Positions 1 through 10,678 of a DNA stretch of 64,000 nt are shown in pieces. The translations under genes and the position numbers were made by a program. The number at the start of each line of letters is the position of its first letter. The stretch's first letter is position 1. This DNA comes from Akanthomyces muscarius (lineage: Eukaryota > Ascomycota > Sordariomycetes > Hypocreales > Cordycipitaceae). A model generated the notes under the pieces. That model was given only the letters and a program-made list of their open reading frames with translations. It searched no databases and was not told the origin of the DNA. Location: positions 1,426,001 through 1,490,000 of the forward strand of contig NW_026611618.1 in the NCBI RefSeq assembly GCF_028009165.1, given 5' to 3'.

Positions 1-107
1 ATCATCGCAGAGCTATCGTGTAGCCTTTATACAACCCTAAACATGTTTAGGATTCCGAGCATGTATTCGAATATGATTCTTGTTTGCATCTATGAATTCC
101 ATCTATT
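1..107. other. 3' flank of the first gene
   Basis: AT-rich sequence just beyond the stop codon of the minus-strand alpha/beta hydrolase. It is probably its 3' UTR and terminator region. I see no other gene in it. Confidence 0.4.
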
Positions 108-1483
108 TTAAATCTTGGCAGAGGTATTTGCAGCATCGTACGCTGCTGAGGACACGACCTCGTTCTGGGAACCTGACATATCACTCGCGAGACCGCCCAA
201 AACATTCGTTTCGTTTCTAAATCTTGTCCAAGATTCCATGGCAATGTTGGCAATCTCTTTACCCCGCGAGATACCAATCTCGTGGCCTCCCTTGACGATG
301 TGCGCATCCACACCATCTTCGCCGAGCACAGCGCGCGCGTCCTCGATGCATTCTGCCGCCACGACAATTGGATCTTTTTCCGCCACAATGAGGCAGATCC
401 GGCCCGTCTCCATCCCGGCGGGAAGATCTGCCTCGGAGCTGCCCGTCCTCCGCGTAGCCAGTGCCTCCGCCAGAAGGGGCCAGAGTGCTTCGTGCTGCGC
501 GTAAATGGGCGCGTTGCGAATGGTGCTCACGTACGCGGGCACGAAGCCGTCGTTGCCGTCAAACTGCCACTGCACGACCTCGCCGACCTTGGGGCCGGTG
601 GGCGCATCCCTCGCGACGGGCACCGCGTCAAAGTCGACGTCGGCGTCCTCTGCGCCGTCGGGGATGTCGACGCTCGTGTGGTGGGTGGGAGACGGCCGCA
701 GCCTCTTGCGCGCCAGGCGCTGGATCAGCCACTCGGGCAGGAGGCCGCCCTCCATGTAGGAAAGACGACTGCGCCAGGATATGTGCGCGGGACGCACGAG
801 TCCACCAGGGCAGATGAGCGTGACGGAGCGCAGCATGTTGGCGTGGTACGCGGCAAAGGAGGCGGCGATGGCACCGCCGAGCGAGAACCCCAGGAGGTGG
901 AATGCGGAAGAGCCGGTCCACGGGAGCGGTGATGAGGACAGCACCAGTAGTATCTGCGTGGTGTAGAGGCGATCATCATATGGCAGATCAGCCGGGGCAT
1001 CCGAGTATCCTCGTCCAAACAGATCTGTGATTGCTGTTAAAATGTTGATTTCATTGTCATATCTGTATATTGGTGAAACGTACCAAACAGCATGACTCTG
1101 CATCCTTTTGCTACAAACTCTTTTGCCATGTCGCCCATGGCAATGCACGGAGTGCCGATTCCATGCAGCAAAAGGACCTTGTCACCGTCTTCGGGCCCCC
1201 ATTCGAAAACCTGCAACGTGCCGTAGGAGGTCCGAATCTGCCGTCCACCCGGGAACTCATCCAACCGGTATGGAGGCGGCGGCACATTGGTCGTGTCCGG
1301 GGAAGAGGCGGCCTCCCGCGTCCGCGCGTGGATCACATGGCGATCAATGGGCAGTGGGCGCAATTCGACCAGCGCTGGTCGCACACGGAGATAGATGCCC
1401 AGGACTAGAGTCGCCGTTGCGATTCCGGCAATTGCGGCGCCGGTCCCGGTCGGCCTGGCGAAGAGACCGCCCAGTTGAATCAT
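108..1483 (-). CDS. Alpha/beta-hydrolase fold protein with N-terminal membrane anchor
   Basis: Two exons, 1084-1483 and 108-1024, joined across a 59-nt GT-AG intron (1025-1083), give 438 residues. A hydrophobic segment at residues about 10-31 suggests a signal anchor. The oxyanion-region HG motif (HGIGTPC) comes next. Splicing creates the conserved DLFGRGYSD strand-loop at residue 134 onward, which confirms the junction. The nucleophile elbow GFSLGG puts the catalytic Ser near 181. Candidate acid and His residues lie in VAEKDP and GGHEIG near the C-terminus. By family this is a serine hydrolase (lipase, esterase or peptidase-like). The substrate cannot be told from sequence. Loops of about 60 residues after the elbow form a variable lid. 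The gene is divergent from the CofD-like gene and shares a 552-bp promoter region with it. Confidence 0.85.
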
Positions 1484-2035
1484 GATTGTCGTTGAGGAGC
1501 CAGCTCCACGACCGAGTCAGATATGTGATATATACTCGGTTGCGCGTTGTCACAATTCTCCGGCGGCGTTCACTCTGAATGGCATTTCTGAGATGTCTTG
1601 TCGTGGTGCTGGAACCAAGGTGGTTCGCTCGGGGACTTCGGGCCAGCATTTAGTCGGTGGGCCAGGTCGCCAGGGCATGCATCCCAGCAGCTGTGTAGCA
1701 CTTTACAGACGCCGCAGGGAGAAGATGGGCACTTTGCAAAGATGGCATATTTGTCATTTCACCATCTTCATGTACGCTTTCTAGAATCTCTTCAAATTTG
1801 ATGACAGCATGCCTCATGATGCTGAATCTCAAAGTGTCTCCACAAATCCAGCCATCAAGTGGGAGATGCCCAAGTTGGCCACTCCGCACTGTAAACGTCA
1901 GTCTGTCACCAAACTCCAGAAACATCTGGATTGGTCTCATGTAGTCAACCTTGCAAGACACCATAGCGCGTCGTGTTGCTTGCTTGGGTATATTTATCTC
2001 AGAATTACTGCGGCGTTTTGAAGACTCGAAAATAC
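1484..2035. promoter_or_regulatory. Divergent intergenic region between hydrolase and CofD-like gene
   Basis: 552 bp between two divergently transcribed start codons, so it must hold both promoters. I see no clear TATA pair and no additional coding sequence. Confidence 0.5.
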
Positions 2036-3567
2036 ATGGCTCCTAACGCACTACAGCTGCCAAATTCTCAGGGCGAGCACGATTCCGGCTCAGTACAAGC
2101 AGCGCCGAGGCGCGCCGTGAGCCCTGGCCCGACACGAATCGGCATTGTCGTGTTCTCCGGCGGCAGTGCTGCCAATAACCTCGTCGACGTCTTTGAAAGC
2201 GTCCGCGCGGCGAACGGAACGCTTAGCTACGTCATCCCGATCTCTGACAATGGCGGCAGCACCAGTGAGATTATTCGTGTTTTTGGCGGTCCAGGTATGA
2301 TGAACGAGCTACTCACCGAGCATGGAAACATGTACTGATGCGTCAACTCGCAGGCATCGGCGATGTCAGGTCGCGTCTGGTCAGGCTGATCCCCGACGAC
2401 GGGAGCCCCGAGACCTCCGCCGTCAAGCACCTCTTCAACCATCGCCTGCCCAAGGTCGCAGCCGCCGCGCGCAGCGAGTGGTTCGACATCATCGAGGCCT
2501 CGCACCCGCTGTGGCGCGACATCTCGTCGCCCAAGCGCGAGCTCATCCGCTCCCACCTCAACAGCTTCAACCTGGAGGTGGTCAAGCGCATGCGCCCCTC
2601 CAGCCGCTTCGACTTTTCGCGCGCCAGCATCGGCAATTTGTTCCTGACGGGCGCGCGCCTCTTTACCGGCAGCTTCGAGGCCGCCATCTATCTCCTGAGC
2701 TCGCTCTGCGGCGTGCCGGAACGCATTGCCGTGCTGCCGGCTCTCAACACCAACTTTGCGCATCACATTGCCGCGGGCCTCGTGGGCGGCGACGTGATTA
2801 CGGGGCAGAATGACATTTCGCATCCAAGTCTGCCGACGGCGGCGGTGCCTGGGGTGGGAACCGGGGCGAATACCCCGGCACCATCAGACTACGACACCGA
2901 GGATCATGACAAGATCGAAGATGCCAACTTGCCAGGGAGCTTGCCGGCGCTGAGACGGCCAGCTATCAACTTCTCGAAAGAAAGGGATGAGGATCTGCCT
3001 TCGCGGATAGAACGTATATGGTACATTAATCCGTACGGCCAGGAGATCCGTATCCCGGCAAATCCGCGTGTGCTAGAAGCCATCAACACGTCCAGCACGG
3101 TTATTTACAGCATTGGCTCGCTATTTACCTCTCTCATCCCCAACCTCGTATTAAAAGGCGTTGGCGAGGCAATCGCGAGCCCCCTTGTCCGGAATAAGAT
3201 TTTGATACTCAACGGTACGCTGGATCGGGAGACTGGTCCATCAACAGAGCCATTCAGCGGGCTGGATTTTGTCCGCGCCATCGCCAACGCATGCGCAGAT
3301 TCTCGGGGTCTGCCGCCGCCAGAGGAAGAACAGTACTCACACTATGTCAGCCATGTCATTTATCTCGAGAGCTCTTTGTCACCAGTCGTCGACAAGCAGC
3401 GACTTGCGCAGATCGGAATTGAGTCCACAAGGCTGTACGGTCCGAAAGATGCATCGGGCCTGGGCGGACGATATGACGCAAAAGCATTGGCTCAGGCTCT
3501 GGAGACCATTGTTGGACGAAAGAATGTACGAATGGACAGGAGTAGGAGAAATACACTTGTGGGCTAG
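2036..3567 (+). CDS. CofD/YvcK-like (UPF0052) family protein
   Basis: Exons 2036-2294 and 2354-3567 (59-nt intron) encode 490 residues. The N-terminal Rossmann-type core is clear: strand plus glycine loop VVFSGGSAANN at about residues 37-47, then PISDNGGST, then the splice-completed VFGGPGIGDVRSRLVRL. These are the family's nucleotide or phosphosugar binding elements. Bacterial relatives are CofD (LPPG transferase of coenzyme F420 synthesis) and YvcK/MgfA (UDP-sugar binding gluconeogenesis/morphogenesis factors). Fungi are not known to make F420, so a YvcK-like sugar-nucleotide role is the better guess, but this is inference. An acidic insert at about 260-300 (DTEDHDKIEDANLPG) is probably a disordered loop. 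The C-terminal part carries IYSIGSLFTSLIPNL, matching the family's second half. Confidence 0.85.
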
Positions 3568-3752
3568 ATTAGCTTATCCAGGTGGGAATTACAGGTACAG
3601 CAGAGATAATATCACTATGCAAAAGGTTCCAGTGTCTCAAACGCCTTTCAATTTCAACAAACGATGACCACGATTTAAAGACAGACATCATGCTCCCATA
3701 TGCCCCAGTTCCCGTCCGCCCATCCCCCAATACCATTTGTTTCGGTCCCTTA

Positions 3753-4019
3753 TTAACTGTTCATCACCATGTATAGCATGACGACAGGCCATGCCGTAGA
3801 CAGCGCCAGCGCGGCAACGACTGACCCCGGTCCCGTTCGTATCTTGTCGGAGGGGCCTCTCCAGCGATCGATGAGCGCGCAGGTCGTCCAGATCATGACG
3901 ATGGCGTAGAGCGAGCCCGCCCAGAGAGCAGCCGCGAGAATGTCGGCGAATCGATCCTGCGGGCTGAGGACAACCTTGGAGGTGTCGGGCTCAAAGGTGG
4001 ATGACAGGTTGGCACCCAT
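3753..4019 (-). CDS. Small two-span membrane protein, 88 residues
   Basis: A single-exon ORF beginning MGANLSS, with a good ATG context. It has two predicted hydrophobic segments, at about residues 26-50 (DILAAALWAGSLYAIVMIWT) and 64-86. The loop between them, WRGPSDKIRTGPG, is polar and basic, consistent with a hairpin membrane protein with a cytosolic loop. The frame stays open upstream, but the sequence there is a Phe/His/Ser-rich low-complexity translation, so the internal Met is preferred. No function is recognised. It is convergent with the CofD-like gene, with stop codons 185 bp apart. Confidence 0.6.
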   Translation of the reverse strand: MGANLSSTFEPDTSKVVLSPQDRFADILAAALWAGSLYAIVMIWTTCALIDRWRGPSDKIRTGPGSVVAALALSTAWPVVMLYMVMNS

Positions 4020-5130
4020 GATGACGGATTCGTAAGCGCGAACTTGTCGAAGAGTGGGATAGGCGTCGAGAAAGACTGAAGACTCGGTTCGGTTGGAAAG
4101 GATTGCTGAAAGAGAGCGGGCTTTGGGAGAAAACGAAACAGGGCGGAGGAAAAGAATGAATGCTATTGACCAGCAATGTTGCGTCCTCGACCCTGCGAGT
4201 TGATGATGGAGGTGGTGGAAATGAAAGACGAAACCCGACAAAGAACCAAAGAAAGACCACCAACAAAGGAGAGAATAAAAGAGAATGAAAAAAGAAAAAG
4301 GGACGGCAAACCAAGAGGACCAAGAAGAAAATATGGGGGACAGCTCTTTGTATCAATGCTCCTTTGCTCCCCGGTTCATCCCAGTTTTGCCCTGGAACGG
4401 ACTAAGAGGCAGACCAGACGGATGCCAAACCGGACGCCGCCTCGCTTGCCTCGTCCGGATTCTGCTCGAGCCGCGTGGGCAAGGGACCAAACAACCTCTA
4501 CAAAGAAAGCCTAGTTCATTTACCGTCCCATGACCCGGTCGGTTTGTCCTTTTGATTTATTTTCCTCACTTGCGCATCGTCATCTGGAGTTGCTCGGCAT
4601 TGTCGACAGGCTTCAGACTTGTCGCAGGTTTCGCGGGTGGTGGTGGTGGTGGGGTCGGCCATCGTCTTACACGCACCGTCTCACAATGTGGTGATGCGAG
4701 GGGCCAGCCAGCTCGGAGGCGTCGCATAGCTGGGACGACGACTGCGACAAATGTAATTTCAGGGCAAAAGTCTCTGAACGTCAAGGAGACTTTTTTTTTT
4801 CCGAGGCTAGAGAGTTTGTCGTTTGCTGTCGAGGCGGAAAGGGTACACGAACGGAGAGGGGAAGCGGTAGAATGACAATGGCACCATGCAACGGCATCGC
4901 GGTTAGGGAAGAAGAATATTTCTAATTTCAAGTGCTTTCATTTTAATATATACTTTCAAAAGTCAGAGCGGATGATTTGTATAGAGACTTCTCGGAGAAA
5001 GTCTTTGGTCTCATCAATGACCGCTGCAAAGAAATGACATCTGAAACGCCGTCCAAACTCCCCAACCAATATGCAACCCGCAAATGAAGAAAAAAAAAAA
5101 AAAAGGCCCGACGAGAGAAGCATCCGATGC
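4020..5130. other. Intergenic region with purine-rich and homopolymer tracts
   Basis: Contains the promoter and leader of the 88-residue membrane protein gene. On the plus strand the first 300 bp is strongly purine-rich (pyrimidine-rich on the transcribed strand, typical of fungal leaders). There is a T10 run near 4791 and an A run near 5090-5104 just past the stop of the Cys/His-rich gene. No further gene seen. Confidence 0.4.
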
Positions 5131-6794
5131 CTAGTCGTCCCAATGTCGTCGTCTATATCTGCTATCCGCTCGGTCGTAGTATCCTCTATGAGTCCGGCCA
5201 GCTCTCGCATCGTCCATCAAGTCTGGGTGGTACGAGTCTGGCAGCCGTCCCCCACCAATACCATGACGCCCGACGCGGTACACCGGCGACAGCGATTCGG
5301 GTAGCAAGCGTCCACGCTCTCCGCGAAAGACGAGAACCGGCTCCTCCGGCGGCTCCCGCCAGTACCCCGGCGACGACCGGCCGTTGTCGCGCACAACCAC
5401 GATCGGTGGGTCGTCGTGGTATCGCCATTTACAGTCTCTATCTTTTTTATCATCCTCCTTTGCTTCTTTTTCCTTTTCCTTCTTGTCCCCCTTGTCCTTC
5501 TTGTCCTTCTTGGCCTGCTGCTGCTGCTGCTGCTCCTCCTCGAGGTGGCGGTGGCAGTGATCCGTGCCGGGGACAGCCTTGTTGCCGCAGCGCCCGCGCT
5601 GGCACTCGTGCTGGTTGCAGAACCAGGCTTGCGCCTCCTTGTACTGCGCGCAGTTGTCCGCCTCGCACCCGTGGCGTCGGCAAAACTGCGAGTGGCTGCG
5701 CGCGGCGAGGTCGCACCGGTCCACGTTGCACGAGTGCCGCTCGCAAGTCTTGATCGAAGGGTGCCTGTCGGAGCGCATCCGTACACAGGTATACGACTCG
5801 CAGGTATCTATTCACAAGAAAAGGAGCATTAGTCTCTTATCAAAGGAAATTGCTGGTGAAAATAACGAAGTGTGTCAACTTACGCCTTTCACACCATTCG
5901 CTTTCGCCGCCGTCTTTAATCTGTCGTAGCCGGTTGCAACCCGGCGTGCGGCAGAAGCTGTCGGGTCGGTAGGCCTTGTTGCTGTGTCGGTGCTCGGTGC
6001 AGTTCACGTCGCACTGATGCATGCCGGCAGGCGGTGCTGGCTCTGGGGCCGGTGACGACCCGCCGGCGCCGGCGGCCGGGTTTCTCGCCCTTTCGCCGTG
6101 AAATTCGCAAAAGGCCGAGTTTGGGCTGCGCTGTCCCGGGCAGCCGCCGACGGCGCACAGAGAAATGTGTGTGGAACAGTAGCCCCCATGGCAGCCATAA
6201 GATACGCAGCCTGGGTACACGCACTTGTCTAAGAGGCCGAGTGTGGTTAGCAAAGGCTTTTCTTGTTTGTTCACTTCTGACAGGAAGATGAAGAAGATGC
6301 TTACGAGTGTCGCAAAACCATGGCAACGGCTTGGTGGAAAGTCGCTCTGGCGTGGCCAAGCAACCCTCTGTTGTGCAAGTAGCATCTGTCAGAGATGCAT
6401 CAGTACAAAAAAGACTGTCTAAATGGAGACAAAAGTTTTGTGAAAGGAAAAGAAGAGAGAGGTGGATGATGCTTACGGATTGGACAGTATATTTGATCCC
6501 TCGATTTCATGCGTCGACACCGCTGTGGGCCAATCATACAAGCGTCTGCCCATGGTCACTGTTAGCAAACGTTTGTCGAGGGCAAACATTCACGACGGAA
6601 ACCGATCCATCAAACGTACGGTCATAGCAATATGGAGCGTAGTACTTCACGCCATCCACCGTGGCATAGCCACACTTGCCGTCGCAGCCAGGCTTGCCGC
6701 AGCGATTCTCTTTGCTGCTTTTCCGAACTTCGTCGTCGTAGCATCGCCGACCCCCGTCATGCCTCTCTTTTTTGAACATGCACTGGAATAACAT
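5131..6794 (-). CDS. Modular Cys/His-rich repeat protein, probable zinc binder
   Basis: Five exons read from splice sites: 6620-6794, 6477-6545, 6305-6385, 5884-6228 and 5131-5807 (introns of 74, 91, 76 and 76 nt), giving about 448 residues. The protein contains about ten tandem modules of the form C-x4-C-x(8-19)-aromatic-C-x2-H, for example CVYPGC..GYCSTH, CEADNC..WFCNQH and CQRGRC..DHCHRH. Each could supply a CCCH zinc site. All four introns fall after the first base of the module-ending His codon. After the modules comes a Gln run (CAG/CTG repeat near 5517-5533), a Lys/Asp/Glu-rich stretch and an Arg/Gly/Pro-rich tail ending RYRRRHWDD. There is no signal peptide. I do not recognise a named family; nucleic-acid or protein binding is possible. 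The start could be at 6794 or at the in-frame Met at 6779, and an upstream exon cannot be excluded. Confidence 0.75.
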
Positions 6795-7687
6795 AATTTT
6801 TTTTGCCTTGTCTCTCGTTGTAATTGGATCGGGAGGGTTTGTCGTTGGGGGGGAACTTTGTCGAACCTGTGATCTGTGTGGGAAGACAACGAGCTTGTGT
6901 TTCGAGAAACAGAGAGAGGCCCTCGAGCTTTATAATGTAGTTCCGAGAAAAGGGCACCCCGAGTTAGCTTGCAAGGCCCTCGAGCTTTGAGCTCTCTTTG
7001 CGCTTTTCTTTATTTCGACTTCATTCTTCTCGTCTCTTCGTTTGCGTCTTCTATGGTTTGAAGGGACTCGCTTTGCCTTGAACATAGCTTTTGTTTTGGC
7101 ACGCGTCGGTCGCCTTTCTTCTGCTTGCCCCTTTTGCAGGCTATGACGGGAAGCGACGGGAAGCGACCTGACAAAGAAACCGATGTGCATGACGGCCTTT
7201 GCAGCACGTGCCCGGTGGTCGATGCTTCTCCCCCCCCCCCCCCTTCCACAGGAATATAAACCATAAAGAAGATGACAACTGCAACAAGGGATACATCAAA
7301 AAGAGATATGCAAGAAACGCACGAGACGCACGTGAAAGAGACATGCCGCAGTTGCCTTTGTGTTACCCAAACAGCTTTCGTCACACGTAGCTGCAAACGA
7401 TGGCGTTACGCGAGCGGAGCATATCGACCCGCGGCCAGGGACGGCTATCAAGCTTGCAAGATCTAAAGCCGTTCACAAAAGACCGGCTCACTGGGTAAAA
7501 CCCTCGCACATTCATGCATGATGCTCAACGGTCCATGTTTAGAGTAAATGAAGAAAAAAAGTTGATTTCTATCAACAAAATAAGTACAATATCGAATAAG
7601 TCTGTTAAATAATCGTGACGTTCATTATGCTACTTCAGCCCGCGCTCTGCAACACGACGCCCCTTTTTTGGCCTCATCACCATTGCT
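6795..7687. other. Intergenic region upstream of the Cys/His-rich gene
   Basis: 893 bp between the 5' end of the Cys/His-rich gene and the 3' end of the GH3 gene. It holds a C run (about 14) near 7231-7244. I see no further gene, and no Cys-rich upstream exon is evident. Confidence 0.4.
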
Positions 7688-10678
7688 CTACTGAAGCTTG
7701 GCCGAAAGAGGCAGATTGCGAGAACTGCTACCGACCCAGACAGTCTTGGGCGCATCAGTCACAACCCAGTTCTGAGCCTTGACATCCCAGTTGCTGATGT
7801 CGCGGCGAGTGAGCTCGACACGGAAAGTGGCCGTGGCACCGGGCGCAATACGTTCAATGCGGTCAAAGCCACGGAGAACGCGGACAGGCTCACCCTCGCC
7901 ACCATGGCTGAGGTACAGCTGAGGAACCTCGTCGGTCATGGTCTTGCCGGTGTTGGTGATTGTGGCAGTGACCTCGTACATCACATCAAAGAGCTCGCGG
8001 TTGCCGCCTGGCTCGCCACCAGCAGGGTGCTTAGGCTGGGGGTTTGCATCGATGGCATGAGGAGGGAGGAACTCGTCTGCAGTCTTGCCATAGCTGGAGT
8101 CGGCAGAAGCCTCGCGTGCTGACGAAGTGTTGTTCAGCCACGGGTAGATGAACTGCTCGACGTAGTGGAAACCGGGAGGGAAGCCATAGTCCTTGAGGTT
8201 TTTGCTGAAGTTACCAAAAGTAGGGGCAGCAATGGACATGCCAGTGGTAGGTGTGTAAGGACGGTCATTCTTCTTGACAATCTGAAGGTTGGAGTACTCG
8301 AAAGTAGACCAGGAAAGGCCGAAGCCAAATTCATAGACGGGAGCCTTGGGATCGCAACGAGGCTTAGCATCAGATTCCTTGTCAAAGTGACGATAGTCAA
8401 AGAACGCCCCCTCGGCGAAATCGTCTTGAGGAGCGTCATTGCCGTTGTTGGGCTTATAGAGAACGTCGTTGCCATAAGCCTTCTCAGAAGCGCCCCAAGT
8501 GAAGGGAGAACGACCAGGGCTTGTCTTTCCGTAAAGAATGTCAGTCAGAGAGTTGCCGGATTCTTGGCCAGGCTGGCCAGCCCAAATAATGGCAGTCACA
8601 TTCTCGTTCTTGGAGATCTCATCAAGCAAAACCGGGCCACCACTGTGAATGACGACGATGGTGTTGGCACAGAGAGCAGAGACGTTCCTGATCAAGTCAT
8701 CGCCGTTTTTCCAGAGAGTCAGGTTGTTGCGATCGCCTTCGTTGTGGTCCACAGAAATGTAGCCCTCGCCAGCATTGGAATTGGCAAAGACAATAGCAGT
8801 GACGTTGGGCTGGCTAACAAGATCGTGGGTAGCGCTCCAGTCATAATTGCTGAGAACGCTCTCATAGCGAGTGCCATCCTGAATAGCCTGTTGCTGCAGA
8901 GCGCTGTCGGGGGTAATGAGGTAGGGGAAGTTGGAGGTGCCAGAGCCCCAGAGCATGGCGTTTGTGCCGTCATCGCAGCCACGATCAGGGCAGCCGTTGG
9001 GGCCCTTCGGGTTCGGACCGGCATCTTCACCGACTATAGCAAGGAACTTGGGCTTGTTCAGGGGAAGAGCATCGTTGTTCTTGAGGATGACGGCACCCTT
9101 GGCGCCGGCCTCGCGGATATGATTGGCATGGTTCGCTCGAACATCAACTTGAAAGTTGACCTGCTCCATATTCTCCTTGGCGGCAGCGTGGCGGTAGTCG
9201 TACGTGTTTCGGCTCCATGAGTAGAAGTTGGTATCCTTGACACCCTCAACAGCCCAGCCGACCTTGAAAAGAGAAGCCATGATTCGCATGGCCATGTCGT
9301 CGATTCTGTACGCAGGAACTGTTCCATTGAGGACGGCAAGGGTCAGGTTGCCACCCCAGTAGCTGCGACCAGTGTTGAAGATTGTGTCACCGGGCATAGC
9401 CATGTCCATGCCGGCGATGGCGTTGGACACACCGGAGTGCTGAGCCTGCCAGTCACTCATGACGAAGCCCTGGAATCCGTACTCGTGCTTGAGAATTCCA
9501 TTGAGCATCTTGGAGTTCTGACAGCCGTACGAGTTGTTGATCTGGTTGTAGGAGCACATGATAGAGCCAACTCCGGCCTTGACGGCATCTTGGAAAGGCC
9601 AAGAGTAGTACTCGTGCATGAGCTTGTCATTGACGTTGGAAGAGAGGGTCTCGCTAATGTTGAAACCGTATCCTTGAGCTTCGCCGGTTTGACGGAAATG
9701 CTCTATTCAATTGTTAGCAGCCTGCACTGGAGTTTGAGAGCGAAGTATAGACATGCCTTGCTCGTTGGCAATGTAGTGCTTGGCACAAGCAACGACACCG
9801 GCGCCCTGGATACCGGTGACTGTGTTGGCCAGGGCCTGGCCTTGCAGGTAAGGGTCCGCTCCAAAGGCTTCACCAATGCGTCCACCCTTGGCGAGACGAC
9901 CGAGAGGACCGCTGGCAGGTCCAAGAAGAACGTCGACTCCCTTGTCGCGAGCCTCGGAGCCCATGGCGTTGCCACGATCGCGCCAGAGATGACGCGCCCA
10001 AGAAGCTCCAGCAGTCACGCCGACGGGGAAGGCACTATTGTAATCGCTGAATCGCAGGCCCAAAGGACCGTCCTGCATGCAGAGACTCTTCATGCCCAGG
10101 CGGGGCACGGAGCCGACGTTGCCAACGCACTTCTCACCCATCCAACTGCACGTTGCGTCAGTACTAATGAAGAGCGAGGTAGGGATTATGGAGACGCGTA
10201 CCCAACACCGGTGGTGATGTTGACTTTTTCGGCGAGAGTCAACTGAGAAACAAAGGCCTGGGCCCGGGCATAGGCGTCCTCCCAGCCGGATGCTCTGGGG
10301 TCCATCCATGGCGAAGGGTAGAATGGAGGCGAGTGGGTGAGGGGACCAGTTTGCCCGTCTGTGCTGTTGGAGTTCGTGTTGTTGCCCTGAGTTGGGTGTT
10401 CATTAGCCGGGGGATCTTTGTTTAGAAAGCAGGAACAAGGGTGGACAATGCGCCGCGCAAATTGTATGTTTTCGCTAGGACTGCTGTCCAAGAGTCCAAA
10501 CAGGGAGTGACCATGAGAAGAAGAAACTTGTCGCGCAATTGAGTAGTGGGAAAAGGCATGTAACGCGAATCGCGGAGCGTTCTCCTGTCTCTGGCGTCAC
10601 AGAGAGGAAGGTACTCACATAGAGGGCGTCACTGCCGACAGCAAGAAGGGCTGCGGCCACAAAGGATGCTGTCTTCAT
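7688..10678 (-). CDS. Secreted GH3 beta-glucosidase
   Basis: Four exons: 10619-10678, 10202-10386, 9757-10145 and 7688-9702, giving 882 residues, the usual size for fungal extracellular beta-glucosidases. Exon 1 is almost exactly the signal peptide (MKTASFVAAALLAVGSDALY). The mature N-terminus has the typical SPPFYPSPWMDP, the N-terminal barrel has KHYIANEQEHFRQ, and the nucleophile Asp295 lies in GFVMSDW. The acid/base Glu524 lies in NAGEGYI, in the second domain. A C-terminal fibronectin-III-like domain (PQLYLSHGGEGEP..RVLRGFDRIERIAPG) follows. Many N-glycosylation sequons are present. Such enzymes release glucose from cellobiose and short beta-glucans. The third intron (9703-9756) begins with GC, not GT. 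The loop GGRIGEAFGADP departs from the common GGRNWEGFSPDP. Confidence 0.95.
9703..9756 (-). other. GC-AG intron in the GH3 gene
   Basis: Joining after G at 9757 and resuming at 9702 restores the conserved NEQEHFRQ. The intron's first bases on the coding strand are GCATGT and the last are ATAG. No GT donor gives the correct frame here. GC-AG introns are a minor but real class spliced by the major spliceosome. Confidence 0.8.
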
